Of a stretch of DNA of 64,000 nt, positions 25,142-34,567 are shown in pieces (position 1 is the stretch's first letter; each line of letters starts with the position of its first letter). A program made the position numbers and the translations under genes. The DNA lies in NCBI GenBank assembly GCA_016124585.1, contig WGNL01000004.1, forward strand, positions 420,930-484,929. The letters are read 5' to 3'. The notes beneath the pieces are model-generated. The model was not told where the DNA came from, did no database searches, and saw nothing but the letters and a program-made list of their open reading frames with translations. The stretch is from Bacteroidota bacterium. Lineage in GTDB: Bacteria; Bacteroidota; Bacteroidia; Chitinophagales; Saprospiraceae.

Positions 25142-27532
25142 TTAGTTTCGAAGAGGTTTGTTGTTTGTGAGCATGTACTGGATTCGTTCCAAGGTTTTTT
25201 GCTCACCGCACAAGCTCATGAAAGCTTCCCGTTCCAAGTCAAGGAGGTATTGTTCACTCACTTTTTGCTCGCCAGTCAGGTCGCCACCACACAGCACATA
25301 AGCGATTTTCTTCGCAATTTTGATGTCATGCTCAGAGGCGTAATTGCCAAGTTTTAGTTCATTCGCAGCGACATACAGTGCCGCCAATCCACTCCTACCC
25401 AAAACGTTAACATCTTGACGCTGAATGGGTTGTACATAATTATCTGCCAGTTCCAGCACTTTTTGTTTTGCTTCCGCAATATTCCGCATAGTATTGACCA
25501 CCACGCTGTCTTTTTTGCGAAGCAAATAACCACGATTAAATGCCTCCTGAGCCGAAGTTGCTACGGAGGCCAATGCAATGGTTTTGAATTTTTCAATCAA
25601 CGTGGGAATTTGCACGTCCCCTTCAAAATAGGCATCGCTTGCACGAAGCGCCAATTCCTTGGTGCCTGCGCCTCCAGGCAGTAAGCCAACACCAACTTCA
25701 ACCAAGCCGATATAACTCTCCGCTGCGCAAACGGCAGCGTCACAGTGCATAATCGTTTCGCAAGCTCCTCCAAAAACATAGCCTTGTGTAGCTGCCACCA
25801 CAGGAATGCTGGAATACCTTGTTCGCATGACCGTATCTTGAAAGAACTTTACAGCCATGTTCAATTGGTCCCATTCCTGTTCGTAGGCCATCATGGCCAC
25901 CATCATCAGATTGGCACCGACAGAGAAATTTTTGGCATTATTGCCAAGCACCAGCCCTTTCCAGTCTCCTTCTTCCGCAATTTTTATGGCGTCGTTGATA
26001 CCCCGTAAAACACCTTCACCCATCGTATTTGCCTTGCTCTGGTATTCCAAACAAAGCACCCCATCTCCGATGTCGTGGAGCGTGGCTTCAGGATTTTGGT
26101 ACACCGGTTTTTTGTCCCTGTAATTGTCCAAAATCACAAAGCTTTCCGTTCCGGGTACTTCTTTGTAGGACTTAGTTTCAATACTATAGTAAAAAAGCTT
26201 TCCTGCTTCTCGCTTGTAAAATTTTTCATTGCCAGCAGATAGCATTTCTTTCACCCAAGGAGCTACCGTCTCGCCTTGCTTTTCAGCCAAATCAAGCCCT
26301 TCCCTGACACCAATGGCATCCCAATATTCAAATGGCCCCAAATCCCAAGCAAAGCCTGCACGGAGAGCATCGTCGATACTATAAAGCTCGTTGGCGATTT
26401 CAGGGATACGATTGGAAACATAAGCAAATAGTCCTAGGAGCGAGCGACGAACTAATTCCCCGCCTTTATCTTCTGCATCAAAAACTGCTTTAACCCGCTT
26501 CGGCAAATCATCTATTTGCTTCGCAACACCGAGGACAGGAAGGCTGGGTTTTGCCGATTTTTCATATTTCAAGGTATTCAAGTTCAATGCGAGAATCACA
26601 GGTTTACCCTTCTCATCCTTTTCACCAGTTTTTTTGTAAAAACCTTGTCCCGTCTTGTTTCCTAAGAATTTATTTTCCAATAAAAAATTGAGGTATCCCG
26701 GAATCTCGAAAGCACCAGCCTGTTCATCGTTGGGGCAATTGTCCTTGATTCCTTGAATAACTTTTGCCGCAGTGTCATGCCCAACGAGGTCCCCCAATCG
26801 AAAAGTCCCGGTGTTTGGCCTGCCGATGGCCGGGCCGGTCAACGCATCCACTTCCGAAATATTCAAGCCAATTTCAGTGGTGAGTTGGTAAATCTTGGCC
26901 ATTGCATACACCCCTACCCTGTTAGCGATGAAAGCAGGCGTGTCTTTTGCCAAAACCGTTTGTTTACCAAGATAAACATCACCGTAGTGCATGAAAAAAT
27001 CCACGACATCTTGACTTGTTTCACTTGTCGGGATTATTTCGAGTAGCCGCATGTAGCGGGGTGGGTTGAAGAAGTGTGTGCCGCAAAAATGCGCTCTAAA
27101 ATCATCGCTTCGACCCTCAAGCATCATGTGGATGGGAATGCCAGAAGTATTGGAGGTGACCAGCGTACCTTTTTTCCGAAACTGGTCCACTTTTTCAAAA
27201 ATCTGCCGCTTGATGTCAAGACGCTCCACCACCACTTCAATGACCCAATCGTAATCCTTAATTTTAGGGAAATCATCTTCAAAATTCCCTGAGGTAATTC
27301 TCGAAGCAAAAGCCGTATCGTACAGTGGTGCTGGCTTCGATTTTATTGCAGTAGTCAAAGCTGTGTTTGCGATAACATTTCTGCCAGCTCTGTCATTTGG
27401 TTTTAAATCAGCAGCATTGGGTGGCAAAATATCGAGCAGCAGCACTTGGAGTCCAACATTGGCGAGGTGACAGGCAATGCCCGAACCCATGACGCCAGAA
27501 CCAAGCACAGCTACTTTTGTAATTCTTCTCAT
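25142..27532 (-). CDS. fadN: 3-hydroxyacyl-CoA dehydrogenase / enoyl-CoA hydratase
   Basis: 796 residues in the FadN/FadB-like order: N-terminal NAD-binding domain (VAVLGSGVMGSGIACHLANV), HCDH C-terminal domains (HFCGTHFFNPPRYMRLLEII), then a crotonase-fold hydratase at the C-terminus (VLGNNAKNFSVGANLMM, GGACETIMHCD, GLLPGGAGTKEL). It carries out hydration and oxidation steps of beta-oxidation and pairs with the thiolase downstream. The domain order, dehydrogenase first, is that of Bacillus FadN rather than E. coli FadB. An acyl-CoA dehydrogenase gene is not in the window. Confidence 0.92.
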   Translation of the reverse strand: MRRITKVAVLGSGVMGSGIACHLANVGLQVLLLDILPPNAADLKPNDRAGRNVIANTALTTAIKSKPAPLYDTAFASRITSGNFEDDFPKIKDYDWVIEVVVERLDIKRQIFEKVDQFRKKGTLVTSNTSGIPIHMMLEGRSDDFRAHFCGTHFFNPPRYMRLLEIIPTSETSQDVVDFFMHYGDVYLGKQTVLAKDTPAFIANRVGVYAMAKIYQLTTEIGLNISEVDALTGPAIGRPNTGTFRLGDLVGHDTAAKVIQGIKDNCPNDEQAGAFEIPGYLNFLLENKFLGNKTGQGFYKKTGEKDEKGKPVILALNLNTLKYEKSAKPSLPVLGVAKQIDDLPKRVKAVFDAEDKGGELVRRSLLGLFAYVSNRIPEIANELYSIDDALRAGFAWDLGPFEYWDAIGVREGLDLAEKQGETVAPWVKEMLSAGNEKFYKREAGKLFYYSIETKSYKEVPGTESFVILDNYRDKKPVYQNPEATLHDIGDGVLCLEYQSKANTMGEGVLRGINDAIKIAEEGDWKGLVLGNNAKNFSVGANLMMVAMMAYEQEWDQLNMAVKFFQDTVMRTRYSSIPVVAATQGYVFGGACETIMHCDAAVCAAESYIGLVEVGVGLLPGGAGTKELALRASDAYFEGDVQIPTLIEKFKTIALASVATSAQEAFNRGYLLRKKDSVVVNTMRNIAEAKQKVLELADNYVQPIQRQDVNVLGRSGLAALYVAANELKLGNYASEHDIKIAKKIAYVLCGGDLTGEQKVSEQYLLDLEREAFMSLCGEQKTLERIQYMLTNNKPLRN

Positions 27533-27583
27533 AATGGAGTGAGATAGTTTGGAAAAATTTTAGCGAAAATTCGCTGAGATTTG

Positions 27584-27613
27584 CAAAAATACAAACACCA
27601 TCCAATTCTCAAA
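27584..27613 (-). promoter_or_regulatory. Promoter of the fadN-fadA operon
   Basis: TTTG (27610-27613), 18 bases, then TATTTTTG (27584-27591) on the minus strand. Leader about 45 bases. A good consensus match. Confidence 0.6.
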
Positions 27614-27774
27614 GTTGTAGTGAAACTTTGGTAAAATTATTAATCCGCTATGTAATCCATTGAGTTTTAATAAAAAGCAATAACTTTCGCCCCGATTCGA
27701 CACTAACTCTCCCTTGGTTGTCGTTTCTTGAGCTTGTTTAGACAAACAATACGTGAAAAACTAAAATCAGCTTT

Positions 27775-28461
27775 ATGTTTCAGCACCTTTTGTTCTTGCA
27801 GGAAGTTGACATGCCTGCAACTACTACCGAATCCCAATCGCTTTTTTCCCTGTTATTTTCTGGAGGCTGGCTTGGGGTCACAATCGTCACCATTCAATTG
27901 CTTCAATCCGTACTTGCGCTTTACATTTTCATTGAGCGTTATTTATCAATTAAGCGATCTGGTGAAGTTGACCAGAATTTCATGAACAATATTCGTGCAA
28001 ACGTAAGCTCTGGTAATATCCAAGCTGCACGTGCGCTTTGTCAAAGCACAGACACACCTGTTGCTAGGATGGTGGAGAAAGGTTTGGCCCGTATTGGCAA
28101 GCCACTTCACGATATTGATGCAGCTATTGAAAACGTAGGTAACCTGGAGATTTTTAAATTGGAAAAAAACCTCTCCACGTTGGCAGGTATTTCTGGTTCT
28201 GCCCCAATGCTTGGCTTTTTGGGTACAGTGACAGGGATGATTATCTCCTTCCAGCAAATGGCTACCGCCACTAACGTTACACCTCAGGTATTAGCTGGTG
28301 GTATCTACCAAGCGCTCATTACTACAGCAGTAGGTCTTGTAGTAGGTATTTTTGCTTATATTGGATACAACAACTTGGTTGGCAAGGTTGACAAAGTCGT
28401 TTATCAAATGGAGCGCTCCACCACTGAATTCATGGACTTGCTCCAAGAGCCTACTGTTTAA
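27775..28461 (+). CDS. exbB: MotA/TolQ/ExbB proton channel protein
   Basis: 228 residues with three membrane segments: IVTIQLLQSVLALYIFIERY near the N-terminus, then the TolQ/ExbB core (LSTLAGISGSAPMLGFLGTV and YQALITTAVGLVVGIFAYIG). It forms the proton channel that powers the periplasmic transducer. It heads an operon with two exbD genes and a TonB/TolA-like gene. An alternative start is MPATTT at 27811. In Bacteroidota this set may serve TonB-dependent uptake or a Tol-like envelope role. Confidence 0.92.
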   Translation: MFQHLLFLQEVDMPATTTESQSLFSLLFSGGWLGVTIVTIQLLQSVLALYIFIERYLSIKRSGEVDQNFMNNIRANVSSGNIQAARALCQSTDTPVARMVEKGLARIGKPLHDIDAAIENVGNLEIFKLEKNLSTLAGISGSAPMLGFLGTVTGMIISFQQMATATNVTPQVLAGGIYQALITTAVGLVVGIFAYIGYNNLVGKVDKVVYQMERSTTEFMDLLQEPTV

Positions 28462-28463
28462 AT

Positions 28464-28513
28464 TAGTCATTAGTCATTCTATTTAATGTTCAATGACCAA
28501 TGTCCAATGACCA
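28464..28513. repeat. Short GTCATT/AATGAC repeats between exbB and exbD
   Basis: TAGTCATTAGTCATT (28464-28478) and CAATGACCAATGTCCAATGA (from 28491), partly inverted with respect to each other, fill the gap. They can fold back but have no T-run. Similar low-complexity runs occur at 55692, 57067 and 60486-60800. Confidence 0.45.
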
Positions 28514-28519
28514 AGAATC

Positions 28520-28924
28520 ATGGGTTTAAAAAGAAGAAATAAGATAGAAGCTAAATTCAGTTTTGCATCCATGACGGATATCATCTTCTTGTTGCTGATA
28601 TTCTTCGTACTAACGTCCAATTTCGTTCAAATCTCAGACTTTAAATTGCCTGAATCTGATAGCAAGACGGTCGCTCCCACTTCCGCAGTTGTTGAGGTGG
28701 GTACGAAAGGGGAAATCATGTGGGACAAGCAAGTGGTTTCACCTTCGGCACTCAAGGCAGCCATTGCCCGCAAGAAAAAAGAAATGGGAGACCCTAAGGA
28801 TTTCACGCTGACCATCGCAGCTGACCAAGATTCCCCTTTCGACAACGTGACCCAAGTGATAAAAGTAGCGGGCGAACTTCGTATCAAAGCCATTTTGGCC
28901 ACTTCACCCAAAACACAAGGTTGA
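28520..28924 (+). CDS. exbD: ExbD/TolR biopolymer transport protein (first copy)
   Basis: 134 residues: short cytoplasmic N-terminus, one membrane helix with the proton-carrying Asp (FASMTDIIFLLLIFFVLTSN), then a periplasmic domain. Works with ExbB. It overlaps the region of the following exbD by the TGATTATG junction, so the two are translationally close. Confidence 0.92.
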   Translation: MGLKRRNKIEAKFSFASMTDIIFLLLIFFVLTSNFVQISDFKLPESDSKTVAPTSAVVEVGTKGEIMWDKQVVSPSALKAAIARKKKEMGDPKDFTLTIAADQDSPFDNVTQVIKVAGELRIKAILATSPKTQG

Positions 28925-28926
28925 TT

Positions 28927-29328
28927 ATGGGTTTTAAGAAAAGAAATAAAGTTACCACAGAATTCAGTTCGGCTTCCATGACCGATATGATTTTCTTGTT
29001 GCTGATATTTTTCATGCTGACCTCGGGTCTGGTGGCCCCCAATTCCTTGAATTTGAAATTGCCGGGTTCATCTACTTCAAAAGTTCAATTGAACAGCAAA
29101 ACTGACGATGTTGGCATCACGAAGAGTGGCAATTTTTACCTAAATGGAAAGCGGATTACTCAAACGGATTTAGAAGCCTCATTAGGCCGCAAAGCACAAG
29201 CTTCCAGTGACAAATTGGACATCACTATCTCCCCCGAGGCTGGTACCCCAGTGAAATATGTCGCTTTCGTGATGGACATTGCCATGCGATATGAAATTAA
29301 TGCCATCTTGGCAGCTGAAGAAAAATAG
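28927..29328 (+). CDS. exbD: ExbD/TolR biopolymer transport protein (second copy)
   Basis: 133 residues with the same plan (SASMTDMIFLLLIFFMLTSG; Asp kept). The first ATG after the upstream stop (28927, MGFKKRNK) is preferred over a TTG at 28921. Two different ExbD proteins per operon are usual in Bacteroidota. The N-termini of the pair (KRRNKIEAKF, KKRNKVTTEF) are clearly related, pointing to an old duplication. Confidence 0.9.
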   Translation: MGFKKRNKVTTEFSSASMTDMIFLLLIFFMLTSGLVAPNSLNLKLPGSSTSKVQLNSKTDDVGITKSGNFYLNGKRITQTDLEASLGRKAQASSDKLDITISPEAGTPVKYVAFVMDIAMRYEINAILAAEEK

Positions 29329-29417
29329 GTTTTTGTTAATTTTTTCAAAAACAAGACATTTCTTCCCACCAAACATCCCTCCGTTCTCGTTCTTAAGAGT
29401 AAATAAAATCTTTTAAC

Positions 29418-30311
29418 ATGGAAGATTTATCAAGATCAGAAAAATCAAACAGGCAAAAAGGAATGATTTTCAGTGTGGTTTTTCACACATTGATACTCAT
29501 TTTAGCCGCTTTGTACGGTTTTACCTTCCAAAACCCACCTCCAGAAGCAGCTGGCATTTTGGTAAACTTGGGGATCCCTGATGTAGGACAAGGCGAAGAA
29601 AACGCCCCTGCGTCAGCGCCTGCTGAACCAGAAAAAGAGCCAGAGGCTGAACCAGTAAAGGAAGAAAAACCTGAACCAGTTAAGGAAAAGCCTACGCCTA
29701 CAAAGCCTACTGAGCAACCTAAGAAAGAGGTGGTCAAAACTGAAGACCCTGAGGCCATCGCTCTGAAAAAGAAGAAAGAGGAGGAAAAACGTAAGGCTGA
29801 CGAACAAGCCAAAGCGGAAGCTAAAGCAAAGGCCGACGCTAAAGCGAAAGCTGATGCAGAAGCCAAAGCGGAAGCTGCAAGGAAAGCTGCGGAAGCTGCC
29901 AAGGCCAAGGAATTGCAAGACAAAATCAAATCTGGGTTGGGTGGTGGAAATGGCTCTGGTAAAGGCAATACTGGTACTGCCGGCCAACAAGGTGACCCTA
30001 ATGGTGGCAATTCAGATATTCTTTCAGGCAAAACCACAGGTTCTGGGGTTGTGGAAGGTTTCGGTGGCCGTGGGTTTACGGCACCAGGTAAGCCACAGGA
30101 TAATTCTCAGGAAACTGGTACTGTAGCTGTCTATGTTTGTGTGGACAAGAATGGTCGGGTAACTAGTGCTGACTACACGCAGAAGGGTTCTTCAACCGCC
30201 AGCTCAAAACTCAAGGCAATTGCCATTGAAAATGCCAAAAAATACAAATTCGCTTCGGGAGGCCCTGACAAACAGTGTGGTACAATCACCTACACCTTCC
30301 GTGTGAAATAA
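29418..30311 (+). CDS. TonB/TolA-like energy transducer
   Basis: 297 residues: a single N-terminal membrane anchor (IFSVVFHTLILILAALYGF), a Pro/Glu/Lys-rich periplasmic spacer, an Ala/Lys/Glu helix of about 60 residues like TolA domain II, a Gly/Asn-rich linker, and a C-terminal TonB-like fold (GTVAVYVCVDKNGRVTSADY to GTITYTFRVK) with two Cys that may pair. It transmits ExbB-ExbD energy to outer-membrane partners. The spacer sequence resembles TolA more than classical TonB. Last gene of the operon. Confidence 0.88.
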   Translation: MEDLSRSEKSNRQKGMIFSVVFHTLILILAALYGFTFQNPPPEAAGILVNLGIPDVGQGEENAPASAPAEPEKEPEAEPVKEEKPEPVKEKPTPTKPTEQPKKEVVKTEDPEAIALKKKKEEEKRKADEQAKAEAKAKADAKAKADAEAKAEAARKAAEAAKAKELQDKIKSGLGGGNGSGKGNTGTAGQQGDPNGGNSDILSGKTTGSGVVEGFGGRGFTAPGKPQDNSQETGTVAVYVCVDKNGRVTSADYTQKGSSTASSKLKAIAIENAKKYKFASGGPDKQCGTITYTFRVK

Positions 30312-30334
30312 ATTGCAATCCAATACCTTTTTCA

Positions 30335-30372
30335 AAAAGGGCGTAGTGTTGAAAGGCATGCGCCCTTTTGCT
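30335..30372 (+). terminator. Terminator of the exb operon
   Basis: AAAAGGGCG (30335-30343) pairs with CGCCCTTTT (30361-30369) around a 17-base loop, followed by GCTTTTC. It is also T-flanked on the other strand. Confidence 0.7.
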
Positions 30373-30396
30373 TTTCTAAGTAGGTTATTTATTATC

Positions 30397-30990
30397 TTAG
30401 GCAGACAATAATAGCCCCAGCCCCGGATTCACCTCTGCAATCACATCCGGGAAGAAGGCGTTGAACTCTTCGTCAAATTCATGGTAGTATGTTGCCAGAC
30501 TTTCCACCGCATTTTCGAAGAACTGGGGGGCACTGCTGCGCAATTTCACTCGACTGAAAGTGAAGCGAAGGCCGTCTTCGGTGCCGTATCGCACCAACCA
30601 ATCATCAGCAATCATTCTGGGGAGGCGGTCGTGAAGAAATTCGGGCATGATGGGTAGGTGCCGGAGCAATACTTCATAAACATCAGCGGCAAACAATTCC
30701 AGCGACTGGCTGGAATACTTCCCCCAATTTTGCGCCAGCAAAAAATCATGAAATACATCGAGGATGACAGGAGCATATTTTCCGTGAGCAGCATGCAGTC
30801 GTTTGGCGCTTTGCTTCACCATTGGGTGCTTGTCGGTGAAGCTGTCAATCTGTCGATGCATCTGTACCCCTTTTTGAAAGCTGGCAGGTAGCTTTGCGAC
30901 TTCCTTATTGCTGATAAAATCAGCGAGAAAATTACCTACTATTAAGTTTTCATCAGGGCCAGAAAGATAGATATGGGCTAGGAAATTCAT
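30397..30990 (-). CDS. acpH: Acyl carrier protein phosphodiesterase (AcpH/DUF479)
   Basis: 197 residues beginning MNFLAHIYLSGPDENLIVGN with FLADFI, VQMHRQIDSFTDKHP and VILDVFHDFLLAQNW, the HD-like metal ligands of AcpH. The enzyme removes 4'-phosphopantetheine from holo-ACP. Complete at the usual length. It follows the cytochrome-oxidase subunit gene on the same strand by 28 bases, but no functional link is known. Confidence 0.9.
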   Translation of the reverse strand: MNFLAHIYLSGPDENLIVGNFLADFISNKEVAKLPASFQKGVQMHRQIDSFTDKHPMVKQSAKRLHAAHGKYAPVILDVFHDFLLAQNWGKYSSQSLELFAADVYEVLLRHLPIMPEFLHDRLPRMIADDWLVRYGTEDGLRFTFSRVKLRSSAPQFFENAVESLATYYHEFDEEFNAFFPDVIAEVNPGLGLLLSA

Positions 30991-31018
30991 TGTCAGTATG
31001 TGAGGGTTTGGGGGGGTG

Positions 31019-31642
31019 TCAGTTGATTAGTTGGTTGATGAAAAGAAAAACGACCAATGCCACCCAAAGCGCATCCAAAAAATGCCAATAGATGGAAAGC
31101 AGTCGAAGCCGCAGTCTTTTTTCGGGGTCACTGAAATAGACGAGTACTGTGACGGGGTCCACCATTTGCTTTCGAGAGGCTACAATAAAAAAAATTAGGA
31201 AAGGAAGGCCAGCAATCACATGGGCAAAATGCAACCCAGAGAGCATGTAGAGGTAACCAGCGCCATTGTTGGTTTCAGGAAAAACATTGCTACCGAACAG
31301 CATGCTCCAAGCGATGAATTGCAAACCCAAAAAAAAGATGGTGAGTCCAAGAGTATAGAGTAAATACTGCTGGTAATTGCGGGTTTCATCATTGAGGTAT
31401 GCCTTTTTTGCTTGTATTATCGTGTAGCTGCTTCCTAACAATGCCAGAGTATTTACAGCAAACAACCATGGGATTTTCAATGCCCCTACCCCATTCTGTA
31501 CCCGGTTGTAAATGAATGCAATAGATAATGCGAGAAACAACACCGTCACGGCAAACAATATCAAAGTCAGGATGATATTGTAGGGATGGAAAGCGAAATT
31601 ATCGTATTCACTGTATGCTCGTTCTGGTAGTTTGTTTTTCAT
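31019..31642 (-). CDS. Heme-copper oxidase subunit III family protein
   Basis: About 207 residues with five membrane helices in the CoxC pattern (FHPYNIILTLILFAVTVLF, YLLYTLGLTIFFLGLQFIAW, GYLYMLSGLHFAHVIAGLPF, SIYWHFLDALWVALVVFLF); the conserved H in SGLHFAHVIAG and WHFLDALW are present. The start at 31642 is preferred, since the ATG at 31684 adds a non-helical extension. It is an orphan: no subunit I or II is near. Orphan subunit III genes are frequent in Bacteroidota, with the main operon elsewhere. Confidence 0.85.
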   Translation of the reverse strand: MKNKLPERAYSEYDNFAFHPYNIILTLILFAVTVLFLALSIAFIYNRVQNGVGALKIPWLFAVNTLALLGSSYTIIQAKKAYLNDETRNYQQYLLYTLGLTIFFLGLQFIAWSMLFGSNVFPETNNGAGYLYMLSGLHFAHVIAGLPFLIFFIVASRKQMVDPVTVLVYFSDPEKRLRLRLLSIYWHFLDALWVALVVFLFINQLIN

Positions 31643-31817
31643 AATGAAACTTGTCATTAAGACCCCAAGCACATTGCGAGTCAATTTTGAAACCGGGAAA
31701 TTATAGAATTGTTGCTTTTTTCACAAAGACCTGTGCTCAATAACAAGTTGCAAAATTCTTTACCTTCGCCAATTATAGCAAGCCAAAAAGGCAATCAAAT
31801 TCAAGCATGCTTCCAAG

Positions 31818-32744
31818 ATGAAAAACTGCCGAGCCTGTCAGAAACCCATGCCCGATGATGCGAGGTTTTGCCCTGCCTGCGGCACCCCTGTCATCGTTGA
31901 GACTTTCGATTGCCCCAATTGCGGCAGCGAAAACGACCTTTCTGCGCCTGCCTGCTCGAATTGCCACATGATTTTTGCTAAGAAAAAAGAAGAACCAAAA
32001 GCCACATTCAATAATATTTTTGAAGACTCTCATCCCGAAAACCTGGAGCAAAGCATTGCCGACCGTTTTAGTCTGTCCTTTGAAAAACGGCTGAAAGAAG
32101 AACATCATCCCTCGCTTCACAATGCTTATATTGACCGTTTTTACAAAAGTGATTTCAGGTCAAGTGTTGACTTTCGTATCAAACAACTGGCTGAACAGGC
32201 GCAGCGCCAGCCAGATGGCGACAAGCAATTTACCTTCACGGCACTGGCTTTTGAAGAATTGCTTGATTACTTTATCATCAGGTACTGCGAGGACTTGAAC
32301 GAGGCCGTTTTTGATGAAAAAATATTGAAGTACCAAGGTCGTAGCGCCGAGGGCATTCAACTGGGTGAGATGATTTTGGATTACCTCGACTTCAATAATG
32401 AAGGGGAAGCAGTGTACACCAATTTCGTCACCATGCCTTCCAACAAGCTGAAAAACGCTGCCGAAAATTTCCTGTTTCCGCAGAAAGGCGAGACGATTTA
32501 TTTTATCTGCGACCTCTCTACTTTTGGCGCCTGCAAGGATGGCTTTGCCATGACCCGTGACTGTATTTATTGGAAAATGCCATTTGAGAAAAAACAGCGG
32601 GTTTACTATAAAAACTTGGAAGAAATCAAGCGGCAAGAAGATTGGCTTACCATCAACGGCATTTTTTTCAACGGAAGTAAAACGTTAAATCTTAAGCTCA
32701 TTCGGTTGCTAAAAAAACTGAGAGAATTATATGGAAAGAAGTAG
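31818..32744 (+). CDS. Zinc-ribbon protein of unknown function
   Basis: 308 residues. The N-terminus holds two zinc ribbons: CRACQKPMPDDARFCPAC and CPNCGSENDLSAPACSNC (each with four Cys). The middle is helical and acidic; the C-terminus (CIYWKMPFEKKQRVYYKNLE and DWLTINGIFFNGS) looks like a PH-like or GRAM-like beta barrel of about 90 residues. Combination seen in Bacteroidota hypothetical proteins; a role in sensing or scaffolding is only a guess. Its 3' end nearly meets the convergent sensor kinase (4 bases). Confidence 0.7.
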   Translation: MKNCRACQKPMPDDARFCPACGTPVIVETFDCPNCGSENDLSAPACSNCHMIFAKKKEEPKATFNNIFEDSHPENLEQSIADRFSLSFEKRLKEEHHPSLHNAYIDRFYKSDFRSSVDFRIKQLAEQAQRQPDGDKQFTFTALAFEELLDYFIIRYCEDLNEAVFDEKILKYQGRSAEGIQLGEMILDYLDFNNEGEAVYTNFVTMPSNKLKNAAENFLFPQKGETIYFICDLSTFGACKDGFAMTRDCIYWKMPFEKKQRVYYKNLEEIKRQEDWLTINGIFFNGSKTLNLKLIRLLKKLRELYGKK

Positions 32745-32748
32745 TCTA

Positions 32749-33930
32749 TCAGTGTGCCTTTTCTAGAGTGAATCCAAAAGTAGACCCAACTCCAGAAGTA
32801 CTACGTACATTGATGGTCTGTTTGTGCGCCTCTACGATGTGTTTCACGATAGAAAGTCCAAGTCCAGAACCACCCTGTTCCCGTGAGCGGCTTTTGTCCA
32901 CCCGATAAAATCGGTCAAACAAGTGGTTCAGGTGTTCCCCCGCTATACCAATTCCAGTATCCGCCACTTCGATGAGGACATTCCTGTCCATATCATAAAA
33001 ACTAACTTTTGTGACGCCACCTTCCTTTCCATATTTCAAGGAATTATTGACTAAGTTGGTCAATACTTGGCGAATGTATTCACGGTCTGCCCTGACTAGG
33101 TAATTCTGGTCCGCTCCAGGTTTCAGTTGGAGCCGAATGTTGCGTTCTTTTGCTCGAAATTCCAAGTCGTCAAATACTTCTTCGGTAAGTGTTTTTATGT
33201 CAAAAGGCTGAAGATCCAAGATTAATTCGCCAGATTCCAATCTTGAAATCGATTCCAAATCTTCAACAATTGTATTGAGCCTGTCTACATTCTTCGCTGC
33301 CCGTACCAGATAGTTCTTGTTGATGTTCTCATCTTCTAAACCACCTTCAATCAAAGTTTCTAGATAGCCTTGAATATTAAATATGGGTGTCTTCAACTCA
33401 TGTGAAATGTCACCCAAGAACTTACGCCTGTATGATTGCCATGTCTTTAGTTTTTCTGCGTCTTTGTCCTGTGCAGCAGCCCACTCTTCCACTTCTTTTT
33501 CTACATCGTCAAGTTTAGAACCATTGATATTTTCATGGCTCTTTTTTTCTGTATTGGCCAGCTTGTGCTTGTGTATCGTCTTATATATGACCTTTACTTT
33601 TCGTTGGATATACCTCAGAAGGTAAAATCGGAAGATTGCAAAAGCAATGAGGAAAGTGACAACTCCGGTAAGTAACAACATCCACCAGGAGAAATTGGCA
33701 TGCTGCACTAAGTTCAGTAACAACAAGAAAGCCGTCGATAAAATCGACACGCTGAGAGCAGATGCTAAAATAATGTTACTGGGTGTTGGGTTTTTTATTT
33801 GTCCAAATGGCAGGAATTCAGCAGGTCGAATTGGCGCAAGGCCATCCTTTTTATTGACTGAGACAGAAGAAGGTTCAAGCTCAAAATTCGTAACGGTACC
33901 CGATTCCTTTGATGGTTTTGATATAATCAT
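32749..33930 (-). CDS. PhoR-like sensor histidine kinase
   Basis: 393 residues: two membrane helices (about 50-75 and 80-105), short HAMP-less linker, DHp with phospho-His in LGDISHELKTPIFNIQ, and HATPase with NLVNNSLKYG, DTGIGI and GSGLGLSIVKHIVE. No periplasmic sensor domain, as in many PhoR-type kinases of the phylum. Its ATG at 33930 lies 50 bases inside the upstream regulator gene and no later start is available before the first membrane helix, so translation is coupled. Partner: the OmpR-type regulator. Confidence 0.9.
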   Translation of the reverse strand: MIISKPSKESGTVTNFELEPSSVSVNKKDGLAPIRPAEFLPFGQIKNPTPSNIILASALSVSILSTAFLLLLNLVQHANFSWWMLLLTGVVTFLIAFAIFRFYLLRYIQRKVKVIYKTIHKHKLANTEKKSHENINGSKLDDVEKEVEEWAAAQDKDAEKLKTWQSYRRKFLGDISHELKTPIFNIQGYLETLIEGGLEDENINKNYLVRAAKNVDRLNTIVEDLESISRLESGELILDLQPFDIKTLTEEVFDDLEFRAKERNIRLQLKPGADQNYLVRADREYIRQVLTNLVNNSLKYGKEGGVTKVSFYDMDRNVLIEVADTGIGIAGEHLNHLFDRFYRVDKSRSREQGGSGLGLSIVKHIVEAHKQTINVRSTSGVGSTFGFTLEKAH

Positions 33931-34567
33931 CCCCTAATTTTTCACGCAATTTACGAATATGTACGTCAATAGTGCGATTGCCTACAATCACATCTGTCCC
34001 CCAAATTTTGTTGAATATCTCATCACGAGTAAATACTTTGCCAGGCTTTGAAGCTAATAGATTTAGCAATTCAAATTCTTTCTTTGCCAATTCTACTTCA
34101 GTACCAGCTTGCATCACTCGGAACCGCTCCCTGTCAATTACCAAATCGCCTATGATTGTTTGATTGGAGGAATCATTCTCTGTTTCAGTTTTCAAATTAC
34201 GACGCATCAATGCCTTTACGCGACTCATCAAAACTCTTGGTTTGATTGGCTTAGTAATGTAGTCGTCCCCACCAACATCAAGTGCAGCAATTTGAGAATA
34301 ATCCTCTTCCCTAGCAGTTAAAAAGGCAATTAAGGTGCTATCGAAAATTCTTTGACTCCTGATATTGCGGCAGACCTCAACCCCATCCATTTGTGGCATC
34401 ATGATATCTAGGATTATCAAATCCGGCATCACTTCTTGCGCCTTTTTCAACCCTTCCTCTCCATTGTTTGCTATCTCTACAATAAAACCCTCCTTACGTA
34501 GATTGTAGGTGAGGATTTCCAGAATATCTGGCTCGTCGTCAACAATTAGAATTTTTTTACCTTCCAT
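33881..34567 (-). CDS. OmpR/PhoB-type response regulator
   Basis: 228 residues: receiver (DDEPDILEILTYNLRKEGF, phosphoacceptor Asp in LIILDIMMPQMDGVEV, KPIKPRVL) and winged-helix Trans_reg_C (KEFELLNLLASKPGKVFTRD and NRTIDVHIRKLREKLGDDYI). This is the PhoB/OmpR type, likely for phosphate or envelope stress, but the target is not visible. It overlaps the kinase gene by 50 bases. Confidence 0.93.
   Translation of the reverse strand: MEGKKILIVDDEPDILEILTYNLRKEGFIVEIANNGEEGLKKAQEVMPDLIILDIMMPQMDGVEVCRNIRSQRIFDSTLIAFLTAREEDYSQIAALDVGGDDYITKPIKPRVLMSRVKALMRRNLKTETENDSSNQTIIGDLVIDRERFRVMQAGTEVELAKKEFELLNLLASKPGKVFTRDEIFNKIWGTDVIVGNRTIDVHIRKLREKLGDDYIKTIKGIGYRYEF

Noticed and set aside
29483..30037. 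Ala/Ser-rich 184-codon frame antisense to the TonB-like gene.
   Set aside because: Created by the Lys/Ala/Glu low-complexity repeats of the sense gene.
32160..32636. 158-codon frame antisense to the zinc-ribbon gene.
   Set aside because: No start context, and the sense gene has clear zinc ribbons.
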